The notes under the pieces: generated by a model
The model's input: the letters and a program-made list of their open reading frames with translations, nothing else
What the model was told of the DNA's origin: nothing
The model's database searches: none
Translations under genes and position numbers: made by a program
Source of the DNA: Neocallimastix lanati (nom. inval.)
Lineage: Eukaryota > Neocallimastigomycota > Neocallimastigomycetes > Neocallimastigales > Neocallimastigaceae
DNA: 37,500 bases
Assembly (NCBI GenBank): GCA_016946835.1
Contig: JACVTC010000035.1
Coordinates: forward strand, 645,001-682,500
Direction of reading: 5' to 3'
Shown here: positions 29,766 through 37,500 of the stretch, in pieces
How the letters are laid out: each line of letters starts with the position of its first letter
Position numbering within the stretch: the stretch's first letter is position 1

Positions 29766-31328
29766 ATGAGAATTTCAAAAGTACGTTTAATAATACCAGC
29801 ATCAATAGTACTTGGTACTATGTTATTTGTATCTATATTTATATTCAGCAATAATAAAGCTTCAGATGATGTTTCAGGATATTATTCAAATTTAATAAAT
29901 AAAGAAAAAGTGAACAATAAAAATGTAGTAAATGTTAAAAATGAAACTGAATCTAAAAATAATGAAAAAATTAGTAAAAATTTAAATGAAAATGGTCGTA
30001 TACTTGAAGATAAACTTAGTAAATTAATACTAAATTCTATTAATACATACATAGAACCTGAAGATTTTTCAAGTTTACGTGATAATGTTGAACTTCACAC
30101 TTATTTATGGCGTGATATTTTTGGAGAAGGACCATATAGTGCTGAAACATTTCGTGATGCTAAATTCCTTATAACTAATCCAGACAAATTAACTGGTAAT
30201 CGTCGAATTTTAGCTACTTTACATCAATCATTATATCCATGGCTTTATAGACGTCGTTTCTATTCTACCAAGGATTTATTTAAATCTTATGAAGGACGTG
30301 GTATTGTTATTTGCGCTGGTAATGGTCATTTTGGATTTGCAATTAGTACTGTTGATACTATACGTAATATAATTGAATCTGATCTTCCAATTGAAATTTT
30401 CTATAATGGGGAAAATGATCTCTCAGTTGAAAATAGAGAGAAATTTAAAGAATATAAAGATGTATATGTATCAGATGTTACAAAATATTTTGAAGAAGAA
30501 CCATTAAAAATTGGTGGATGGGCTATTAAACCTTTTTCTATTTTAGCTTCTCGTTTCGAAGAAGTTATTCTTATGGATGCTGATGCAATGTATATTAGAG
30601 ATCCTGCAGTACTTTTTGAAGATGAAGGCTATAAAGAAACTGGTACTGTATTCTTCCGTGATCGTACATTATTCCCAGGACCACATGGAGGTTCTAAATG
30701 GCTTAAAGAATGGATGATTAATCCATTACCAGAAACAAAGGGACTTCGTTTTTGGAATGAAGAAACATGTCATGAAATGGAATCTAGTACAGTAGTTATA
30801 GATAAAAGTAGAACTATTTTAGGTTTATTAGCTGTTTGTAAATTTAATGAACAAAGAATTCGTGATGATGTTGTATATGAACATGTTCATGGAGATAAGG
30901 AAACATTCTGGATGGGTTTCGATATGGCTCGTCAACATTATAATGAAATTCCATTGCCAAATGTCATTGTTGGTGAATTAGCAGTTGGTGCTGAGGGAGA
31001 TGATCCAAATGCCAAACAACTTTGTGGTCATGTTGGCCATACGACTAGAGATGGTCAAATTCTTTTCTGGAATGATCATATTGTTAAAGATAAAACAGAT
31101 GAAAGATACAATGATCGATTATTGAAATTTGAAGTCTATCTTGTTGAAGATTCAGAAGCTCAATGGCCAACTTTCCATTGTATGAATTTAGAAGATCGTA
31201 AAACTACTCCATTCGATGATGAACAAATGGAAATTATTAATAAAATTATTCAAAGAGAACGTGAAAAGCACTTTGTTGTATCAGGAAAATATGAAGATGA
31301 ATTAGAAAGAAATGAAAAAGAATATTAA
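29766..31328 (+). CDS. GT71 family alpha-mannosyltransferase (MNN1-type), Golgi type II membrane protein
   Basis: An intronless 520-aa protein of the fungal MNN1 family, which adds alpha-1,3-linked mannose to glycoprotein glycans in the Golgi using GDP-mannose. A short basic N-terminus is followed by one membrane anchor, LIIPASIVLGTMLFVSIFIF (about residues 8-27), then a Lys/Asn-rich stem. The catalytic domain begins near residue 178 with GRGIVICAGNGHF, continues through KIGGWAIKPFSILASRFEEV to the DxD motif in ILMDADAMYIRDP (about 268-280), then TGTVFFRDRTLFPGPHGG and the later ETFWMGFDMA. Length and motif order fit GT71. The ATG at 29766 is chosen because the anchor follows at once and an A-rich leader precedes it. 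It is the only intronless gene in the window and has noticeably higher GC than its surroundings. Precise linkage specificity cannot be read from sequence. Confidence 0.92.
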   Translation: MRISKVRLIIPASIVLGTMLFVSIFIFSNNKASDDVSGYYSNLINKEKVNNKNVVNVKNETESKNNEKISKNLNENGRILEDKLSKLILNSINTYIEPEDFSSLRDNVELHTYLWRDIFGEGPYSAETFRDAKFLITNPDKLTGNRRILATLHQSLYPWLYRRRFYSTKDLFKSYEGRGIVICAGNGHFGFAISTVDTIRNIIESDLPIEIFYNGENDLSVENREKFKEYKDVYVSDVTKYFEEEPLKIGGWAIKPFSILASRFEEVILMDADAMYIRDPAVLFEDEGYKETGTVFFRDRTLFPGPHGGSKWLKEWMINPLPETKGLRFWNEETCHEMESSTVVIDKSRTILGLLAVCKFNEQRIRDDVVYEHVHGDKETFWMGFDMARQHYNEIPLPNVIVGELAVGAEGDDPNAKQLCGHVGHTTRDGQILFWNDHIVKDKTDERYNDRLLKFEVYLVEDSEAQWPTFHCMNLEDRKTTPFDDEQMEIINKIIQREREKHFVVSGKYEDELERNEKEY

Positions 31329-31454
31329 AAACAATAATAAAATATATATATGTAAAAGGAAATAAAATAAAAAAACTTAAAAAATAAATAAATAAAGAAT
31401 AAAAAATAAAAATTAAAAAATAAATGAAATATAACATACATAATTGAAACCAAG

Positions 31455-31655
31455 TTTTGCCTTATTTAAAGTTAGTTTTATTAAAGATCCAGAAGAACAA
31501 TAGTCAAATTTCCTTATAAACTTTAATAGTAGTAAAACTATTCGATGATAAAGAAAAGGAAATAATTAATATATTAATGAAAATCTAAAAAATATATTGT
31601 TGAATTAGGAAAATATGAAAATGAAATATAGAATGAATTAGAAAAAAAAAATATA
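31455..31655 (+). pseudogene. Decayed duplicate of the mannosyltransferase 3' end
   Basis: About 130 bp after the stop, a 200-bp stretch aligns along its length with the last 200 bp of the GT71 gene. Shared blocks include AAAGATCCAGAAGAACAATAG (parent: gaagattcagaagctcaatgg), GTAAAACTATTCGATGATAA (parent: gtaaaactactccattcgatgatga), GGAAATAATTAAT, and GGAAAATATGAAAATGAA (parent: ggaaaatatgaagatgaa). The W codon TGG has become TAG, and indels shift the frame. It is non-functional and is probably the remainder of a tandem duplication. Confidence 0.88.
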
Positions 31656-31839
31656 TATATATTCATTAAGCATTATTAAAGTTAAATAACATTAATAATA
31701 ATTATATATTAATAATGTTATTCTAAAAAGTCTAGTTATTTTTTACCTATGAAACTATTATTTTTTATTTATATTAATTTGTCGTTTAACATATTTATTT
31801 ATTATTAATATTTATATTATTAAAGAAATTTAAAAAATA

Positions 31840-32420
31840 AAAATAAAATTAAGTAAAAAGAAATCAAGGAAAAAAAAAAATAAAATTTAAAAAAATGTAA
31901 TAAAACTTTAGAATTCATTATAGTATTATTAAAGTTTTTTTTCTCTTTCTTTTTTTTTTTTTTTTTTTTTTATTTTTTGTTTTTAATTTAATTAGAGATT
32001 TATTAAAGTTTATTAAATAATAACCATAAATAATTAAAAATTGAAATAATAAGAAAATAATAAAAATTTGCATTATTATTACTATTTCAGTCAAAGTTTA
32101 ATTTTTAATATAAAAATAAAATTAAGTTAAAAGACATAAAGGAAAAACAAAAATAAAATTTAAAAAAAAAAAAAAGACATCAAGGAAAAACAAAAATAAA
32201 ATTTAAAAAACGTAATAAAATTTTAGATTATAATAATTTTTTTTTCTTATTTTATTTTTATTTATTATTATTTTTATTTTTTTGTTTTAAATTTATTTAG
32301 AGATTTATTATAAATAATAACCATAAATAATTTCACTAAATAAAAAATTAAAAATTGAAATAATAAGAAAATAATAAAAATATATATTATTATTACTATT
32401 TTAGTCAATGTTTAATTTTT
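31840..32420. repeat. Diverged tandem duplication, about 270-310 bp units
   Basis: Unit 1 (about 31840-32108) and unit 2 (about 32109-32420) share in the same order AAAATTAAGT, TCAAGGAAAAA, AAAATTTAAAAAA, GTAATAAAA-TTTAGA, GAGATTTATTA, AATAACCATAAATAATT, AAAAATTGAAATAATAAGAA and TTATTATTACTATTT-AGTCAA. Neither unit codes for protein. It may be part of the same duplication history as the mannosyltransferase relic. Confidence 0.82.
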
Positions 32421-32427
32421 ATTATTA

Positions 32428-32626
32428 TTTTTTTTTGTTTATTATTATATTTTTTGTTTATTATTATTTTTTTTGTTTATTATTATATTTTTTGTTTATT
32501 ATTATATTTTTTGTTTATTATTATATTTTTTGTTTATTATTATATTTTTTGTTTATTATTATTTTTTTTGTTTATTATTATTTTTTTTGTTTATTATTAT
32601 TTTTTTTGTTTATTATTATTTTTTTT
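32428..32626. repeat. 19-bp minisatellite, two unit variants
   Basis: About ten copies of TTTATTATTATTTTTTTTG or TTTATTATTATATTTTTTG. The variants are grouped rather than random. It translates only to Phe/Tyr/Ile/Leu repeats and is non-coding. Confidence 0.88.
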
Positions 32627-32669
32627 AGTAATATAAAAATTTGATTTATATGAATTTATGCTATAATAA

Positions 32670-32940
32670 TATGTTTTCTATATTTCTAACACTTTAAGAA
32701 TCCCATTGCGTAAGCCTTGTCTAAGAGGATTTACAGTTTCCAGCTCCTCTGGGATTGTATGGACGCCCCCTATAGTTGGCTTGCTCTGCTTTCCCTTGAG
32801 GATCGCATAGGGTGCTTCTATATGGAGTTTCTTTGCTTATGGGGAGTTGAGAGCGCCGACGCCGTACCGGTATGGCAGTTAATAATCATACACCCATATT
32901 AATATATAGGGGAGACAAAAGTCTTCAGTCTATAAAAAAA
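32670..32940 (+). mobile_element. Candidate SINE-like retroposon or structured ncRNA (GC-rich island) with flanking 14-bp direct repeats
   Basis: A 271-bp insert lies between exact copies of TTATGCTATAATAA (32656-32669 and 32941-32954). Its right end is an A run directly before the second copy, the arrangement left by LINE-driven retroposition. The interior (about 32695-32925) is far richer in GC than anything else here; 33 of 60 bases in 32761-32820 are G or C. It can fold: AATCCC (32699) pairs with GGGATT (32751), AGAGGA with TCCTCT inside that, and GCCGTACC/GGTATGGC (32860-32875) is nearly self-complementary, with one G-T mismatch. No clear pol III box A/B and no known RNA family was recognised. 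Short open frames exist on both strands but match nothing known to me. Confidence 0.6.
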
Positions 32941-33136
32941 TTATGCTATAATAAATATCATAATTTTAATGGTAATAATAATTGTAAAAATATTTTACTA
33001 TAATGATGTAGTAAAAGTAAAATAGAATTGTACTACATTTGTTATTAAATTAAAAATTCGTAATATAAATATTTTTTATTTGTTATTACCTATTTAGTTT
33101 TTCGTTATAACTTAAATTTAAGGAGTACAAATCTAA

Positions 33137-33453
<317 letters not shown>

Positions 33454-33627
33454 AAATAATAATTAATATAATTACCAATCTCCTTATTATATGTGTTGAT
33501 AAGATAATAATATAAATTATAACATTCATTAATAGGAGTTGATTATAGTATATTTTAAGACAATGAATTTTATTTTAATTATATGAATATTCTCAGTAAA
33601 AATATAAATTATTTCATTTATGTAAAA

Positions 33628-33710
<83 letters not shown>

Positions 33711-34248
33711 ATACATAAATAAATAAACAAATAAATAATTTGTTATTATTATTTTTTATTAATATAAATTATTTATTAATTAAATTAATATTTTTAATTA
33801 TTTTAGATTAAAAAAAAATATAGGAATTCATATATTTATTATTAAAACATTTTACCTTTTAAATTATTCAATTTTTTTGAATTTAATTTATCTTTTTTCT
33901 TCAATAATAATAATATTAAATAACAATTTAAAAATTTTATTATTTAAAAAAAAAAAAAAAAAAAAAGAAAAAAAAATTAAAGAATTATTTTATTATAATA
34001 CATTTTTTTGAATAATAAATTAATTTTAATATTCTTTTTCTTTTTTCTTTTTCTTTTTTAAGCATACATATATATAACAAAATAAAATATATATTTTATT
34101 TATTAATATATTATTTCTAAAATTTGAAATTTTTTAAATAGTATATTAATTGAAATAAAGAATCTTTTTTTTTTCTTTTTTTTTACTTTCTAAAAATAAA
34201 TAAAAAAAAAAAAAAAAAAAAAAAGAAAGAAAGATTAAAATTAACTAG

Positions 34249-34283
<35 letters not shown>

Positions 34284-34764
34284 ATTTGAAAAAAAGAAAA
34301 ACAAAAAATTAAAAAATAAAAGACTTAAATTAATACAAAAAAAAAAAAAATACATAATAAAAAATTTCTTTTAACATTAGCTGTAATATAATATTGTTAA
34401 ATCTTTTTAAATAATTTATTTATTATTTCATAAAAATAATAATTAATAATAACTAATAAAAAAATAATTAATAATAATAATAGCTAATAACTAATAACTA
34501 CAATAACAGCAAATGGAATAAATTTTTTTTTAAATAAAAAAAAAATTGAGAACTTTAAAGATAATAATAACAACAAAAATCAATTAAAATATATAAATAA
34601 TAAACGTTAATAATAACTTTAAGATAGATAAATAAATTATTTATAAAAAGGAAAAGAAAAATATTAAGTATATAAAATTAACTAATATATGAACATAATA
34701 ATAAAATACAATAATAAAAAATTAAATTAAAAAAGATATTTATTTTAAAGATTTGATTTTCAAA
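33454..34764. other. Intergenic region upstream of the Lunapark gene
   Basis: It contains an (AAAT)n array (about 33627-33738), A runs near 33949-33966, 34204-34224 and 34251-34280, alternating T-rich and A-rich blocks, and a series of TAATAACTAATAA repeats near 34440-34500. The last 200 bp are A-rich leader. No gene was seen. Confidence 0.6.
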
Positions 34765-37447
34765 ATGTTCTGGAGAAGGGTATATATAATTATTCATTAT
34801 TTATTAATTATATATATATATATTTTTTTTTTTCTTTTTTTTTTTTTTCCCATATAATTTCATAAAACTTTTATGTTTTTTTTTTTTATTTTTTATTTTT
34901 TTTTATTATTTTTAATTATATATAATATATTTTTTGCATTAACCTTTTATTAAATTATACACAATAAATAAATATTCAAATTTCAAAACAAAATTAACAG
35001 AGAAGTTCAACAAAGGAAAAGGATTATGAAAAATTATTAGCTGATATCGATTTAGAAATCAGAAAAATTGAAGATAAATTAAGACAAATAAAAATAAGAG
35101 AAGATAGAAGCATTATAACTTGGCTTTATTATAGTATTCCAGTATATTCTTTTATTTTAATTGGATATTGCTTCTATTTATATCAATCTTATAATCCATG
35201 GCCAGTACTTTTCATTCAAGCATTTCCACTTCTAGTTGGCTTATTTTTGTAAGTATATTTTATCATTCTTATATAATTAATTATTATTTTTCAAATAATA
35301 ATATAAACATAAATTTTATTATTTTATAAATTTTAATTGGATATATAAAGAATTATTTTTATAAAGAAATTCATTTCTATTTGGTACAAAAAAAAACAAA
35401 TGAAAGAAGGTAATATATATAATTGTGAGATAATAAATAAAATAATAATTAATAAATAACTGACTAAATAAATAATAAAACTTTTTTTTTTTTTTAAATT
35501 ATTTATTTATTATTATTTTTATTTATTTTTTTTTATTTTTTTAATAGAGGATAGAAGAGACGAACTCAAACAAAATCAAAGAGAAATTGTAAGATACTTT
35601 TGTTTATTGATATATTAAATATAATATATATATATATGAAAATAAAAGTTTTTGATAGTAACAATGATTTATTATTATCATTGTTATTATTTGAATTTTA
35701 GAAAAAATTCTTTTAATTAATAATATAAATAAATATTCATTTAATAAAATTGAATAATATTATAAAATAGTTAGATGAACTCAAAAGTAAGATTAAATAT
35801 TATGAAACCAAGAATTTAATTGAAAAATATGAATTACAAGAACCAGAATACGTAAATAATAAAATGAATTATTATACATTTTTCTTTTGGTTTATATATT
35901 ATAATTGTCTAATAAATATATAATATATTGATATTAATTGATATATATTAATAAAGCCGATGAATAATAATGGTATACAAAGGATGCATCCACAAATGAA
36001 CATTAATAATCAAAAAATAAGTAAGTCGTAATAATAACTATTAATAAATATAATAGTATTTTAAATAATTGTTTTAATATGCAATAAGAGAATTAATTAT
36101 TATTTATTTATTTATTTGTTTATTTTAATATAATTTTTATCTTTTTTTGAAAAACAAAAATTGATAAAAAAATTTAAATATGTAAAGGTCCAAATCAAAT
36201 AAGAAATCAACAGATGATGCTTTCTAGAAAGCAACAATTAATTGGAGGTCATAACCTTTCAAAACAAAGATCTATGCCAGTGGTTTCACAAAATAGAAAA
36301 CAACAATTTACAGATATGAGATATAATCAACAATTTAATCAATATAATCAACAATATACACCACAATATGGTGCTCAGTCACAAGGAAATCCTAATGAAC
36401 GTAACTGGATAGATAAATTAATGGATGCTATTGTTGGTGATGTTAATGAAGTTGATAAAAAATATGCATTAGTGTGTAATTACTGTTATATTCATTGTGG
36501 TTTAGCTCTACCTGAAGAATATAAAACATTTAGTAAGTTTTTAATTAATTTTTTTAATTATGTATAAATATATATTATGTTAATTTTGTTTGAGGAAAAT
36601 TATATTAAAATAATAAACTTTCAATATATGAACAGTGTTATTAATAATAGTAATAGTAATAATAATATTCATTATAAAATATAATACAATAAACATATAA
36701 TAATAAATATATTTATATAATATAATATAATATAATAAAATATAATAAAATATAATAAAATGTTATATAATATAATGAATAGAATATATTTGTCCAAATT
36801 GTAAAAAATTAAATGATAATGCAAAGAAATATAATATAAAAGATCCAAAAAGCGATCAAAAAACAGTTGATGAAGATCATATGTTATTACCTCCATCATC
36901 TGCTCCAATTGAAAAACAACAATATCTTGGTCTTCCACCTGTTAATATCCAAAGTAAAAGTGAACCTGTAACTCCACAAAAATCAAACTTTATAATATCG
37001 AATGATGGTAATGATAATAAAAAACCAAATTTAGAGAGAAGATCATCAACATTACTTGATGAAATGGATGATTCAACAAATACTGATACAACAACCATAA
37101 ATCAATCCCAATCAATCCCTGTTAATATTAAATCAGAAGACATTACAAATGAAGAAACAGATGAATCGTTAGATCAAGATCTTAAAGGTAACATTAATAA
37201 ATTTGAAAATGAATTTGAACAAGGGAAAGAAGTTATTAATTATCAAGAAGAAAACGATATGAATAATATTAATAATAGTTTTAATACTATGGTTGAGGAA
37301 GGTGACAAAATAGAAAATGATGAAATAAAGGAATCAATCATTCAAGATGAAATTGCATCTAATAATGAAACAATTGATGAAAGTAAACAAGATGTTTTAA
37401 TTACATCCCTTGTAAAAGAGCAAAATGATATTGTTCGTAAACAATGA
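34765..37447 (+). CDS. LNP1: Lunapark, ER three-way-junction protein
   Basis: Lunapark stabilises three-way junctions of the tubular ER. Eight exons, 34765-34779, 35001-35248, 35351-35409, 35548-35588, 35771-35851, 35957-36020, 36188-36532 and 36783-37447, close in phase to give 505 aa. The protein starts MFWRRRSSTKEKDYEKLLAD, then a coiled coil (DIDLEIRKIEDKLRQIKIRE), two membrane segments (TWLYYSIPVYSFILIGYCFY and PVLFIQAFPLLVGLFLIIFI), and a second coiled coil (DELKQNQREILDELKSKIKY). After a Gln/Asn-rich linker comes the family zinc ribbon: NWIDKLMDAIVGD, CNYCYIHCGLALPEEYKTF, then YICPNC from the last exon, giving two CxxC pairs. The tail is acidic. The first exon holds only five codons; the start is supported by the short basic N-terminus typical of Lunapark and the A-rich leader. 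The gene is complete within the window. Confidence 0.94.
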
Positions 37448-37500
37448 ACAAACAGTAGAAGAAAATTTACAACAATAAATTTAATATGAAAATTTGATAT

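Larger units (their letters stand above)
31656..32655. other. Intergenic region with a diverged tandem duplication and a minisatellite
   Basis: AT-rich spacer downstream of the mannosyltransferase relic. It holds a diverged direct duplication (31840-32420) and a 19-bp minisatellite (32428-32626), both listed separately. No gene was seen. Confidence 0.6.

Noticed and set aside
32717-32902. 61-aa plus-strand ORF and overlapping minus-strand frames in the GC-rich island
   Set aside because: Open frames on both strands are expected in GC-richer DNA, none resembles a known family, and the region folds like an RNA.

Overview
The window looks like a piece of an anaerobic gut fungus genome (Neocallimastigomycota). 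It is extremely AT-rich, full of homopolymer A/T runs, (TAA)n and (TTTTA)n arrays, and has intron-rich genes that encode asparagine-rich stretches. A GT71-type (MNN1 family) mannosyltransferase points to a fungus. A probable cilium-linked EFCAB10-like gene points to a zoosporic one. The taxon is inferred from these traits; no rRNA or other marker gene is present.

Layout, left to right. (1) 1319-5771 (+): a five-exon gene for a membrane protein with a Cys-rich ectodomain, one transmembrane segment and then a multi-pass XK-related-like block; one of its introns is almost entirely satellite. (2) 6857-7694 (-): LSM3, four exons including an 11-nt microexon. (3) 9530-13041 (+) and 14176-16843 (-): two convergent paralogous seven-transmembrane/RGS receptor genes. 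Several exon lengths are identical; the first carries a very large Asn/Ser-rich insert inside its RGS domain. (4) 18058-19206 (-): an EFCAB10-like small protein. (5) 20379-26296 (+): MMS19, 20 exons. (6) 27069-27960 (+): a decayed non-LTR retrotransposon (LINE) reverse-transcriptase relic, followed by a 7-mer satellite. (7) 29766-31328 (+): an intronless GT71 mannosyltransferase with a decayed copy of its own 3' end about 130 bp downstream. (8) 32670-32940: a GC-rich, foldable island between 14-bp direct repeats, ending in an A run, which looks like a retroposed RNA (SINE-like). (9) 34765-37447 (+): Lunapark, eight exons.

The genes do not form one pathway. They cover RNA processing (LSM3), G-protein signalling (two RGS receptors), Fe-S protein maturation (MMS19), ER shaping (Lunapark), Golgi glycosylation (GT71) and probably the flagellum (EFCAB10-like). 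I found no operon-like system or CRISPR array. The most unusual items are the retroposon-like GC island, the RGS pair with its giant insert, and the fused membrane protein. All exon models were built by hand, by matching GT/AG borders and checking that phases close; no transcript data were available.
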